Positions 45,179-54,003 of a DNA stretch of 64,000 bases are shown one piece after another (position 1 is the stretch's first letter; every line of letters starts with the position of its first letter). The position numbers and the translations under genes are program-made. A model generated the notes under the pieces. It was not told the DNA's origin and did not search any database. It worked only from the letters and a program-made list of their open reading frames with translations. The stretch is from Planctomycetota bacterium (lineage in GTDB: Bacteria > Planctomycetota > UBA1135 > GCA-002686595). The DNA is taken from positions 1-64,000 of the forward strand of contig NYUD01000048.1 of the NCBI GenBank assembly GCA_002683825.1. Direction: 5' to 3'.

Positions 45179-46908
45179 TTCTTGGCATTGCCGCCGCTCT
45201 GTTACTCGCTTTTCCTCGGCAAACCGATGAGGGCTTTCCCGGCCTCGCCGCGGGACGCAATCCACGCGTAGAGATTCCGTGGAACCGGCTGTACGACTAT
45301 CCCGAAATCTATGCCCACCTCGACCGCCTGGTAGCAGCCTGGCCCGAATTGCTTTCCCATCAGGTCATCGGTCACAGCGTCGAGGGGCGCGAGATGCGCG
45401 TGTATACCCTGAACGACCCCTCGACCGGTGCGCACGATGAGAAGCCCGCCATGTGGGTCGATGGCAACGTTCACGGCAACGAGGTTCAGGGAGGCGAGGC
45501 CGTCGTCTACCTGGCCTGGTATCTCCTGGAGAACTACGGATCCAACGAGCGCGTAACAGAGCTCCTGAAGCGTTCGTCGTTCTACCTGCTCCCCATGGTG
45601 AACCCGGACGGCCGCGCTTCGTGGTTCAACGACGCCCACAGTGCCAGCTCTTCACGTTCCGGTGTCAAGCCGCTCGACCGCGATCGGGATGGACTCTTCG
45701 ACGAGGACGGGCCCGACGACCTCGACGGTGACGGCAACATCGTGCAGATGCGCAAGTTCGTGCCGGGGCGCGGGACGCACCGCCTGAATCAGGATGATCC
45801 CCGCGTCATGGAGCGTGTGCCGTCCAACGATAAGGGGATCCGAGGTGACTGGATCATCTTGGGGCGGGAGGGCGTCGACAACGACGGCGACGGGCGTATC
45901 AACGAGGACGGTCTCGGCGGGTACGACATGAACCGCGCTTGGCCATCTCTATGGATGCCCGACCATATCCAATACGGCGCCGGTCCATACCCGCTGTACT
46001 GGCCCGAGACTCGTTCGATTGCACGCTTTCTTTACGGACACACAAACGTTGCCGCCGTGCAGTCCTTCCACAACGCAGGCGGCATGATCTTGCGAGGTCC
46101 AGGCGCCGAGACCTACGGCTCCTACCCGCGTGCGGATGTGCGCGTCTATGACGAGATCGCCAAGGACGGCGAGAAGATGCTGCCGTTCTACCGCTACATG
46201 ATCATCTGGAAGGATCTTTACAGCGTCTTTGGCGGGTTCTCCACATGGACGTACGAAGGCCTCGGGATCATCAGCTTCACCAACGAATTATGGGTAGGCT
46301 CTCGCAACAGCCCGGACGGGCGTCTGGAAGGCGAGCCGCGACATTTTTTCGATGATCACATGCTGATGGGAGCCGGGTTTGTTGATTGGAAGTCCTACGA
46401 CCATCCTCTGTACGGTGAGATCGAGATCGGTGGTTTCAGGAAAGATGTGTATCGCGTGCCGCCTTCGTTCCTGATCGAAGAGATGCTGCATCGCAACGCG
46501 CTGTTCTGCATCCGGCACGCCGAGACGATGCCTCAGGTTGAGATCGAAGAAGCGGAAATTTCCGACCTCGGTGGTGGGGTCTACGCGGTGGACGTGCGCT
46601 TCAGGAACGGTTCGCTGATCCCGACCCGTACGGCCCTGGCCGGCAGCAAGAAGATAGGGATCCCCGATCGATTCACCCTCGCAGGCGACGGTCTCGAGAT
46701 CCTGGCCGGGGGGTTTCGCTCCGACCGTTTCAGGCCCGAGCGTATCGAGCTGGCCGAGCACGAGCCTGCGCACCTGCTGCGCGAGGCGGGAATCGGCGGT
46801 CGGGACGAGGTTCGCGTGCGCTGGATCGTGCGGGGCCGCGGCCCCGCCAAGATCCGCTTCGAGGCGGAAAAGGCGCTGAATCAGGAACGGAACACCCAGG
46901 TCCCCTGA
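45175..46908 (+). CDS. M14 zinc carboxypeptidase family protein
   Basis: A 577-residue M14 metallopeptidase. GNVHGNEVQGGEAV gives H-x-x-E, LPMVNPDGRAS the substrate-binding segment, QSFHNAGG the third zinc ligand and YEGLGIISFTNELWVG the catalytic Glu region. Paired DRDRDG and DLDGDG loops look calcium-binding. The N-terminus has a hydrophobic stretch (LGIAAALLLAF) as a signal peptide. GTG 45175 overlaps the upstream gene's stop, so translation is coupled. It trims C-terminal residues or cleaves peptidoglycan-type peptides outside the cell membrane; the exact substrate is not shown. The upstream gene is an inactive paralogue. Confidence 0.88.
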   Translation: MILGIAAALLLAFPRQTDEGFPGLAAGRNPRVEIPWNRLYDYPEIYAHLDRLVAAWPELLSHQVIGHSVEGREMRVYTLNDPSTGAHDEKPAMWVDGNVHGNEVQGGEAVVYLAWYLLENYGSNERVTELLKRSSFYLLPMVNPDGRASWFNDAHSASSSRSGVKPLDRDRDGLFDEDGPDDLDGDGNIVQMRKFVPGRGTHRLNQDDPRVMERVPSNDKGIRGDWIILGREGVDNDGDGRINEDGLGGYDMNRAWPSLWMPDHIQYGAGPYPLYWPETRSIARFLYGHTNVAAVQSFHNAGGMILRGPGAETYGSYPRADVRVYDEIAKDGEKMLPFYRYMIIWKDLYSVFGGFSTWTYEGLGIISFTNELWVGSRNSPDGRLEGEPRHFFDDHMLMGAGFVDWKSYDHPLYGEIEIGGFRKDVYRVPPSFLIEEMLHRNALFCIRHAETMPQVEIEEAEISDLGGGVYAVDVRFRNGSLIPTRTALAGSKKIGIPDRFTLAGDGLEILAGGFRSDRFRPERIELAEHEPAHLLREAGIGGRDEVRVRWIVRGRGPAKIRFEAEKALNQERNTQVP

Positions 46909-47047
46909 CCCCCTGATTTGTCGGGCCGGGTTCTCGGAGAACCGTAAAGACCTCTCCACGCTCATTCCGATTAGAGCCTGGGGCTTTTCGGGAGGGACCC
47001 GCGAAGTCGCCGGATCGGCCGGCGAAATCTGAATTGGAGCGAGGACC

Positions 47048-48304
47048 ATGGCACAGCTCGACAAGTTCTTCGAGGAGATGATCCGGTTGGGTGCTTCCGA
47101 CCTGCACCTTACGACCGGACTGCACCCCTACTTCCGCCTGGATGGCGACATGGCTGCGATTTCCGGCGCACCCGCCATGAACGCGGCGGAGATGCGTAGA
47201 CTGCTCTTCGAGATCGCTCCTGAGGGAAGCCAGAAGCAGTTCGACGAAGAGTGCGATACGGACTTCGCCTACGAGCTGCCCGGTCGGGCGCGTTTCCGCG
47301 CCAACTTTTTCATGGACATGAGGGGGCCCGGAGCCGTATTCCGGCAGATCCCCGAGGAGATCCTCACGCTCGAGCAGCTCGATCTTCCCAAGGCCGTGCG
47401 CGACCTGTGCTTTCTTTCGAAGGGGCTCGTGCTGGTGACCGGCCCGACGGGAAGCGGCAAGTCGACGACACTGGCGGCGATGATCGACTTCATCAACAAG
47501 AGACGGTCGGACCACATCATCACCATCGAAGACCCCATCGAGTTCGTGCACAAGAGCCAGAAGAGCCTGGTGCACCAGCGCGAAGTCGGTCGCCACACGG
47601 AAAGCTTCAAGCGCGCCTTGCGCGCCGCACTACGCGAAGACCCGGACATCGTCCTCGTGGGTGAGATGCGCGACCTCGAGACGGTCGAGATCGCCATCGA
47701 AACGGCCGAAACCGGCCACCTGGTCTTCGGAACGCTGCACACGACGACCGCCATGACGACGGTCGATCGCATCATCGATCAATTCCCGGCGGGTCGCCAG
47801 GCGCAGATCCGCACGATGCTGGCTGCTTCCTTGAAGGGCGTCATCGCACAGACCCTCTGCAAGAAGAAATCCAAGGGTCGCATCGCGGCCTTGGAGATCC
47901 TCATCACGACCAAGGCGGTGGCCGCCCTGGTCCGTGAGGGCAAGACGCACCAGATCCTGTCGGCCATGCAAACAGGCGCCAAGTTCGGCATGAAGCTCCT
48001 GAACGACAGCCTCGTCGATCTAGTCAAGGACGGCTTGGTCGATCCGAACGAGGCCTACATCAAGGCCGTCGACAAGGACAGCTTGATGGCCAAGCTGCAG
48101 CACATCGGCGTCTCTGTGGATCTGGGGGCGGTAAGTGAGGGAAACTCGCCCGGTGAGGCCGCCGCCGCACCCGCGCTCCAACTCGATCCCCAGGCTCCGA
48201 TGCCCGCGTCGCCCGAACCGGAAATTCAGGCGGAAACCCACGAGTCCGCACCGGGGGGCTACCGGGATCCATTCCAGCTGTTTCGCAAGAAGCGCAACAA
48301 CTAG
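47048..48304 (+). CDS. pilT: PilT/PilU-type twitching ATPase
   Basis: A 418-residue secretion-superfamily ATPase of the pilus retraction type. The N-terminal PAS-like domain has ASDLHLTTGLHPYFRLDG. Walker A is GPTGSGKSTT (near 132), the Asp box is ITIEDPIEFVH, Walker B is DIVLVGEMRDLET, and the His box is ETGHLVFGTLHT. The C-terminal IAALEILITTKAVAALVREGKTHQI fits PilT. A Pro/Ala-rich tail of ~65 residues follows the standard PilT end. A GGAGCGAGGA stretch precedes the ATG. It forms a cytoplasmic hexamer that pulls pili in. The symbol is by family; PilT and PilU are not separated here. Confidence 0.88.
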   Translation: MAQLDKFFEEMIRLGASDLHLTTGLHPYFRLDGDMAAISGAPAMNAAEMRRLLFEIAPEGSQKQFDEECDTDFAYELPGRARFRANFFMDMRGPGAVFRQIPEEILTLEQLDLPKAVRDLCFLSKGLVLVTGPTGSGKSTTLAAMIDFINKRRSDHIITIEDPIEFVHKSQKSLVHQREVGRHTESFKRALRAALREDPDIVLVGEMRDLETVEIAIETAETGHLVFGTLHTTTAMTTVDRIIDQFPAGRQAQIRTMLAASLKGVIAQTLCKKKSKGRIAALEILITTKAVAALVREGKTHQILSAMQTGAKFGMKLLNDSLVDLVKDGLVDPNEAYIKAVDKDSLMAKLQHIGVSVDLGAVSEGNSPGEAAAAPALQLDPQAPMPASPEPEIQAETHESAPGGYRDPFQLFRKKRNN

Positions 48305-48364
48305 CCGCAATGGATGTGGTGTGCAGTTTTCTGCACACCGGCAAACGCGATCGACTGCCCGGTA

Positions 48365-48592
48365 CTAGAACGAGTAAACCCGCGCGCCTTCGATCGTCCG
48401 GCCCTTCCCTTTGCCAGGCGTGAAGGCCCAGACCGCCAGGCTCCCTCTCCACGCCGGCGCCGCGGAACACCGGGTGGACCGTTGGACCCCCCCCCGGGGG
48501 CCGGGCGACGATTGAGAGCGTGTTGCCGAACGGGTCCAGCCGTACGGGTTCCACCGGCGTGAAGTTGCTCTGTTCGCGTCGGAAGTGTCGTC
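48365..48592 (-). pseudogene. Possible frameshifted gene remnant
   Basis: Directly after the asd stop on the minus strand one frame reads a protein-like TPVEPVRLDPFGNTLSIVA, and a different frame, ending at a TAG at 48365, reads SLAVWAFTPGKGKGRTIEG. Neither is complete. The two would join by a frameshift around 48430-48490, where there is a run of nine C followed by five G (48487-48500). No start codon with a ribosome site is clear. It may be a decayed gene, a variable-length tract or chance. Confidence 0.25.
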
Positions 48593-49630
48593 CTAGCCCG
48601 GCAGGAATTCCTTGGCTACGGCCAGTTCCGCAGCCAGGATGGCTCCACCCGCCGCACCCCGCAGGGTGTTGTGGCTGAGCGCCACGAACTTCCAGTCGAG
48701 GACCGAGCATTCCCGCAGGCGTCCGAGCGCCGTCGCCATGCCGCCCTCGAGTTCGCGATGCAGGCGCGGCTGTGGGGCGTCGGGTGCGTCGATATAGATC
48801 GTCGGGTGCTTCGGTGCGGAAGGGAGCTGAAGCTCCTGTGGCTCGCCTCGGAATTCCCGCCACGTCTGGATCAACTCAGGTGCGGAGGCCTCGTTTTCCA
48901 GCTCGACCGAAATACACAGCGTGTGGCCGTCCACGACTCCGACACGGTTGCATTGGGCGCTGACGATACAGTGCGCGTCGTCGAGAATCTTCTTCGTTTC
49001 GTTTTCCAGCTTTTCCTCTTCACCGGAGATGAAGGGGATCAGGTTGTCCGTCATTCCGAATGCGGTCGGGCCTCCGAGGCCTGCTCCGGAGAGAGCCTGC
49101 ATGGTCGTGACGCTGGCGCGCTTGAAGCCGAAGGAATCTGCCAGCGGTTTCAAAGCCAGGACCAATCCGATTGTCGAGCAGTTGGGGTTCGCAAGGATCC
49201 TGCCTTCTCCGAAGTCCTGTGATTCCAGCAAGGTCAGATGATCGGCGTTCGCTTCGGGTACGATCAGCGGCACACGCGGATCCATGCGGTGGTTCTTCGC
49301 ATTGGTGACGACGAAGCGACCATCGGCGGCGAAGGCCTTCTCGATCGGCCCGGCGACGTCGGAATCGAGGGCGGAGAAGGCGATGCGGCCCTCGACTCGG
49401 GGAATGTCGTCGGCGGAACGGACGACCATCGATGCGACCCTCTTCGGCATCGGTTCGGGCAAGCTCCAGCGCACGGCCTCGCCATAGGTCTTGCCTGCCG
49501 ATCGCGAGGACGCTGCCACGGCGACGAGGTCAAACCAGGGGTGACCGTCGAGAAGGCTGATGAACCGCTGGCCGACGCTGCCGGTGGCTCCGAGAACGCA
49601 GACGGGAATGGGGAATTCGGGCTGAGTCAT
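48593..49630 (-). CDS. asd: Aspartate-semialdehyde dehydrogenase
   Basis: A 345-residue enzyme of the archaeal/fungal-like Asd class: VLGATGSVGQRFISLL is the NADP site, NPNCSTIG holds the catalytic Cys (about 151), and a later H/R region includes HRELEGGMATALGRLR. It reduces aspartyl phosphate to aspartate semialdehyde, the branch point to lysine, threonine and methionine. It starts at ATG 49630. It is on the same strand as thrC and thrA but separated from them by the plus-strand selenoprotein gene, which starts 98 nt upstream, divergently. Confidence 0.93.
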   Translation of the reverse strand: MTQPEFPIPVCVLGATGSVGQRFISLLDGHPWFDLVAVAASSRSAGKTYGEAVRWSLPEPMPKRVASMVVRSADDIPRVEGRIAFSALDSDVAGPIEKAFAADGRFVVTNAKNHRMDPRVPLIVPEANADHLTLLESQDFGEGRILANPNCSTIGLVLALKPLADSFGFKRASVTTMQALSGAGLGGPTAFGMTDNLIPFISGEEEKLENETKKILDDAHCIVSAQCNRVGVVDGHTLCISVELENEASAPELIQTWREFRGEPQELQLPSAPKHPTIYIDAPDAPQPRLHRELEGGMATALGRLRECSVLDWKFVALSHNTLRGAAGGAILAAELAVAKEFLPG

Positions 49631-49728
49631 GGGTTTGGGCGGGCGGGGAGCTGCTTTGGAAAGCCTACCCTGGCAGGCCGCGGCATTCGATTACAGTCTC
49701 ACCCCGTCAGGCGATTAGACTCGGGGGC

Positions 49729-50124
49729 ATGAAGTTCTTTTCCTCCTTCCCCCTCTTCTTGCTCGCCGTGTGCATGGGCGCCTGCGCGTCGACCACGAGT
49801 TCCGGTGATGCGCCTGCCGTCGACACAGCTCTGCCTGAGATTCGCTACTACGTCATTGCGGATACATGACCCTTTTGCCAAAAAGTCGTAGCCGCCGTGG
49901 GCGAGCTCGAACAAGAGTACGGAGACCGCGTGTATTTCAACGTTATTTCGGCGGGGGAGACGGCCAAGCGGCAGGACGAAGTCGAGGCTTTCGGCTTCGC
50001 AGACCTGAAGCACGGAATGGTGGGGTTTTCCTCCGATGGAAAAAATTTGATCCGAGTTCCCGGGCACCAATTCGGTCGCGAACGGATCGAGGCGGCCGTG
50101 AAGGCTGTGCTCGCCGCGGGATAG
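49729..50124 (+). CDS. Thioredoxin-like selenoprotein (UxxC), predicted lipoprotein
   Basis: From ATG 49729, with GGGGG just upstream, a signal peptide with possible lipobox MGAC leads to TALPEIRYYVIADT, then an in-frame TGA at 49867 (codon 47), then PFCQKVVAAVGELEQEYG and another 60 residues to TAG. The TGA stands where thioredoxin-like proteins have the first active-site Cys: Sec-P-F-C instead of C-P-F-C, placed after a beta-strand. A hairpin with a G-first loop lies 27 nt beyond. Without readthrough a caller would start at GTG 49897 and miss the active site. I infer Sec insertion. It would be a redox protein on the outside of the inner membrane. 131 residues. Confidence 0.8.
49886..49910 (+). 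promoter_or_regulatory. Candidate bacterial SECIS hairpin in the UxxC gene
   Basis: TCG-t-AGC-CGCC (49886-49896) pairs with GGCG-a-GCT-CGA (49900-49910), ten pairs with one single-base bulge on each side, closing loop GTG (49897-49899). The loop begins 28 nt past the TGA and opens with G. Distance and loop base fit the bacterial SECIS consensus recognised by SelB. Confidence 0.65.
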
Positions 50125-50126
50125 TC

Positions 50127-51395
50127 TCAGCGCAAGGCTTCCTGCAACGCTTCCACCGCGGCCGGGATCTCCGTGACGCGTGCCGGGCGCTCGTGCAAAC
50201 GAGCCAGGGCCTCGGGGATCTCGATGCTCTGGCCCAGAATCGGTTCGACGACGCTCTGGAACTTCGCCGGGTGGGCGGTCGAAACCAACACGGCGGACGC
50301 GAGTCCCCGGATCTCGAACGCGTTCACGGCGGCGGCGGTATGCGGATCGAAGACGCGGCCGTAGCGCTCCTTTCCGTGTGCGATCACCTCGCGCAGGGTC
50401 GCGTCGTCCGTGGTGGTCGCGCTGACGTCGCCCCGAAGTGCGTCCACCGACGCATAGAGGTCGAATACCCGTTCGATGTTGCTCGGGTTGCCCACATCCA
50501 TCGCATTGGCAAGGGTCGGGATCGAGGGTCGCGGGGTCCATTCGCCGGTTTCGAGGTAATCAGGCACCGGGCGGTTCGAGTTCGCGGCCATCACGATTCT
50601 CTGGACTGGAAAGCCCATCCTCTTGGCCCAGAGGGCCGCGGTGGCGTTGCCCACGTTGCCCGTCGGAACGACGAAGGTTGCGGGGCTTCCGTGGCGGGAG
50701 TGATACTCGAGCGCGGCGGAGGCGTAATAGACCGTCTGGGGCAGGAGTCGCGCGATGTTGATGCTGTTGGCCGTCGTCAGCGTCCGTTCTCCGAGGGACC
50801 CCGGTGTTCCCAGGGCCTGCTTCAACATGCGCTGGCAGTCGTCGAAGGCACCCTGGACCGCGAAGGCGTGAACGTTGTTGCTCCAGCACGTCAGTAGCCG
50901 CTCCTGCTCCGCCGACACGCCGCCCTTGGGGAACAGGATCACCACGTCCAGGCTCTCCTTGCCGTCCAGGGCGGCTGCGACCGCCGATCCGGTGTCGCCG
51001 GAGGTCGCGACCAGAACCGTTCGACGTTCGTGGTCCCTTCTCGACAGGCATTCGGCCATGAAACGCGCGCCCACATCCTTGAAGGCGGCGGTCGGTCCGT
51101 GAAAGAGCTCCAGAACGTAGGTGCCGGCCGTGTTCGCGAGGGCGGTCAGCGGGATGGGGAAGTCGAAGGCGCGTTCTACGATGGCACGCAGATCGGCCTG
51201 CAGCGGATCATCCTCGAAGAACGGCGCCAGTGTCGCGATCGCCACATCGCTGAAACTCGCCTCTGAAACGGCTTGCCACGCGATCTCGGGGAAGCGTTCC
51301 GGCACATACAGCCCGCCGTCAGGAGCCAGGCCTTGAACCAGGGCTTCTCCGAACGAAAGCGGCGGGGCGTTTCGACCCGTGCTGCGGTATTTCAT
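50127..51395 (-). CDS. thrC: Threonine synthase
   Basis: A 422-residue PLP enzyme of the fold-type II threonine synthase group. GPTAAFKDVGARFMAE has the Schiff-base lysine (about 106), and ATSGDTGSAVAAAL is the phosphate/PLP-binding segment. It converts O-phosphohomoserine to threonine. The ATG 51395 lies seven bases after the thrA stop, so the two are in one transcript. It converges with the selenoprotein gene, with two bases between the stops. The length matches the bacterial class with the longer N-terminus. Confidence 0.93.
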   Translation of the reverse strand: MKYRSTGRNAPPLSFGEALVQGLAPDGGLYVPERFPEIAWQAVSEASFSDVAIATLAPFFEDDPLQADLRAIVERAFDFPIPLTALANTAGTYVLELFHGPTAAFKDVGARFMAECLSRRDHERRTVLVATSGDTGSAVAAALDGKESLDVVILFPKGGVSAEQERLLTCWSNNVHAFAVQGAFDDCQRMLKQALGTPGSLGERTLTTANSINIARLLPQTVYYASAALEYHSRHGSPATFVVPTGNVGNATAALWAKRMGFPVQRIVMAANSNRPVPDYLETGEWTPRPSIPTLANAMDVGNPSNIERVFDLYASVDALRGDVSATTTDDATLREVIAHGKERYGRVFDPHTAAAVNAFEIRGLASAVLVSTAHPAKFQSVVEPILGQSIEIPEALARLHERPARVTEIPAAVEALQEALR

Positions 51396-51402
51396 CCGGG
51401 GT

Positions 51403-53889
51403 TTACAGGGGTTCTCCGAGCGAGCTCGCGAGCCGCAGGAGATCGCCGAAGACGCCGGCCGCGGTGACCTCGGGCCCGGCCCCGGGGCCTTGAACGATCA
51501 GCGGGTCCTCGGAGTATCGATCGGTTGTGAAGGCGATGATGTTGTCGCCCGGGCGAATGGTTGCAAAGGGATGGTCGGGTAGTACTTGCCGCAGTCCCAC
51601 TTCGACCCGTCCGTCCGCCTCGATGACGGCCCCATAGCGCAGGAGCTTGCCCCCTTTCTCGGCGGTTTGCCGCAGCATTTCCTTTTCGTCATCAAACTTC
51701 GGGAGTCCGGCCAGAAAGCGCTTTGCATCGTCGCAATCGGCCAGGGCCTCGGGTACGAGCGTGTCCACAGGAACGTGCTCGAGCTCGAGATCCAGGCCGA
51801 ATTCGCGCCCCAGGATGACCGCCTTGCGAGCGACGTCGAGCCCGGACAGATCATCCCGCGGATCCGGCTCCATGAAACCGCGGCGTTCCGCTTCGGCGAC
51901 GATGGCCGAAAAGGGTTCGCGGCCCGTGAAGCGGCCTAACAGGTAGGAAAGTGTTCCTGAGAGCACGCCCTCGATCCGTCGCACGCGGTCGCCGGTACGG
52001 ATCAATTCGCGCAAAGTCGAGATGACCGGCAGGCCGGCACCCACGGTCGCTTCGTACAGATAGCGCGCCGACACGCGGTCGCCCAGCTCACGCAGGCGTC
52101 GATATTTTTCCAGTCGATCCGTGTTGGCCAGTTTGTTCGGCGTGATGACGTGGATGCCGCGCTCGAGCCAGGAGGCATAGTGTTCCGCAACGCGCGGGCT
52201 GGCGCTGCAATCCAGGATTACTGAATGGGGAAGGTGCCCCGCCTGAATGTGATCGGCGAAGAGTTCCATGTTCGCGTCTCGGCTCTGGCGTTCGAAGGGC
52301 TCGCGCCAGCGCTCCACCGGGATGCCCTGGTCGTCCAGAAGCATGCGTGTCGAGTTGGTGATGCCCCGCACCCGCAGGTCTATGTGTTGGGTTCGATGGA
52401 GAGATTCCTCCTGCGTCTTGAGCTGATGCAAGAGCTCCGCTCCTACCAGTCCCGGACCGATCAGGCCTACCGAAATCGTGCGGTCCGCGAGGTAGAAGCC
52501 GGCGTGCGTGCTGCGCAGGGCGCGAGCCGCCTGTTCCTGGTCCACCACCGCGGAGATGTTGCGTTCCGAGGATCCCTGGGCGATCGCCCGCACGTTGATG
52601 CCCGATCGTCCCAGAGTACTGAAGAGTTTGGCGGCGACGCCAGAGGTCTCGACCATGTCGTCGCCGACCACCGCGAGGATGCTGAACGGTCCGGAGACAT
52701 CGATGCTTTGAACCTGGCCGTGGGCCAGCTCGAGCACGAAGGCTGCCTCGACCGCAGCGCACGCCTCGTGGCGTCGATCGAAGGGAATCGCGACGCAGAT
52801 CGAATGCTCCGAGCTGGCCTGCGAGATCATCGTGACCGAAACTCCGACCTGATGAAGTGCGGTGAAGAGCCGGCTGGCGATACCCGGCACTCCGATCATG
52901 CCGCTACCCTCCAGGTTCAAGAGCGCGATGTTGTCGATCGACGAAATACCTTTGACCGCCGACTTCAGATCGAAGGAGCGCTCGCCTTTCGTTTGTGCTC
53001 TGATCCACGTGCCGCGCGCTTCGACGTTCTGCGAATTCCGTATGAGAATCGGGATGCCTAGCTCCACCGCCGGTCCCATCGTCTGCGGGTGCAGGACCTT
53101 TGCTCCGAAGAACGCCAGCTCGATCGCTTCGGAATAAGTGAGTTCCTCGACGGTGATCGCTTCCGGAACCTGTCGCGGGTCGGCGCTCAAAACACCGTCG
53201 ACATCGGTCCAGATCGTGATCGATTCCGCCTTCAGGAGCTTGCCGAAGATCGAAGCGGAGAAATCGCTGCCGTTGCGGCGTAGGGTCGTGATGGTGCCGG
53301 AGGGGTCGCGCGCGACGAAACCCGTGATGACCAGGAATTCACCTGCAAAGGAGTCCATCCAGCGCGCGAAGTTGCGTTCCGTTTCCTCCCAGCAAACGGA
53401 GGGTCCGGTGTTCTCCTGCTGGACGACGAGGACCTCCCGAGCGTCCAGCCAGACCGCGTCCAGCCCCTTTTCTGTAAGCCAGGCCTGCAACATGGCCGAG
53501 GACCACACCTCACCGTGGCCGCTCACCAGATCGAGCGTGGACGGAGGGCACGTGCCCGCGAGCTCGACACCCCGAAGAATTTCACGCAGATTCCCGATCT
53601 GATGCCGGACAAATTCGATGACCCCCTTCGGATCCTCGAGGAGTTCGGAGCAGACCTGCGTGATGCGTTCCTGTAGTTTCTCGAGCGCTTTGGGATAGTC
53701 GTTACCGTGCTGGCTTGCGGTCTCCGCCAGGCGAATCAACTCATTGGTGACCCCCCCCATGGCCGAAACGACGACGGCGATGCGCGTTCCCTGGGTCTCG
53801 TGGGCGCTCACGAGCAACCGGCCGGCATTGGCAATGCGTTCCGAATCGAAGAGTGAAGTGCCCCCGAACTTGTGAATGTGCCAGCCCAT
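51403..53889 (-). CDS. thrA: Bifunctional aspartate kinase/homoserine dehydrogenase
   Basis: An 828-residue fusion from ATG 53889. The aspartokinase part begins HIHKFGGTSLFDSERI; VSGHGEVWSSAML and RNGSDFSASIFG follow. A regulatory region with ACT repeats lies at about residues 300-450. The homoserine dehydrogenase half begins near residue 468 with VGLIGPGLVGAEL and has ITPNKLAN and GVLSGTLSYLLG. It makes aspartyl phosphate and later homoserine. The ACT domains normally confer threonine feedback inhibition. thrC follows seven bases downstream. A hairpin lies just before the ATG. Confidence 0.93.
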   Translation of the reverse strand: MGWHIHKFGGTSLFDSERIANAGRLLVSAHETQGTRIAVVVSAMGGVTNELIRLAETASQHGNDYPKALEKLQERITQVCSELLEDPKGVIEFVRHQIGNLREILRGVELAGTCPPSTLDLVSGHGEVWSSAMLQAWLTEKGLDAVWLDAREVLVVQQENTGPSVCWEETERNFARWMDSFAGEFLVITGFVARDPSGTITTLRRNGSDFSASIFGKLLKAESITIWTDVDGVLSADPRQVPEAITVEELTYSEAIELAFFGAKVLHPQTMGPAVELGIPILIRNSQNVEARGTWIRAQTKGERSFDLKSAVKGISSIDNIALLNLEGSGMIGVPGIASRLFTALHQVGVSVTMISQASSEHSICVAIPFDRRHEACAAVEAAFVLELAHGQVQSIDVSGPFSILAVVGDDMVETSGVAAKLFSTLGRSGINVRAIAQGSSERNISAVVDQEQAARALRSTHAGFYLADRTISVGLIGPGLVGAELLHQLKTQEESLHRTQHIDLRVRGITNSTRMLLDDQGIPVERWREPFERQSRDANMELFADHIQAGHLPHSVILDCSASPRVAEHYASWLERGIHVITPNKLANTDRLEKYRRLRELGDRVSARYLYEATVGAGLPVISTLRELIRTGDRVRRIEGVLSGTLSYLLGRFTGREPFSAIVAEAERRGFMEPDPRDDLSGLDVARKAVILGREFGLDLELEHVPVDTLVPEALADCDDAKRFLAGLPKFDDEKEMLRQTAEKGGKLLRYGAVIEADGRVEVGLRQVLPDHPFATIRPGDNIIAFTTDRYSEDPLIVQGPGAGPEVTAAGVFGDLLRLASSLGEPL

Positions 53890-53892
53890 CGA

Positions 53893-53926
53893 GTGTCCAG
53901 GCGGCGCGCTTTCGGAGCGCCGACAC
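53893..53926 (-). promoter_or_regulatory. Hairpin immediately upstream of thrA
   Basis: GTGTC (53893-53897) with GACAC (53922-53926) and CGGCGC (53902-53907) with GCGCCG (53917-53922, sharing its last base with the outer arm) build an extended stem that ends three bases before the thrA ATG. On the minus strand it covers the only GGA-type ribosome site. It might control thrA translation. No threonine- or isoleucine-rich leader peptide was seen, so classic attenuation is not supported. Confidence 0.3.
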
Positions 53927-54003
53927 CCAAGAGATACCGATCCGCGGTGGTCGGGGCAAGCTCGTCTCCGACTCAATACAGCCGGGGCTCAACCCTGGGG
54001 CGA

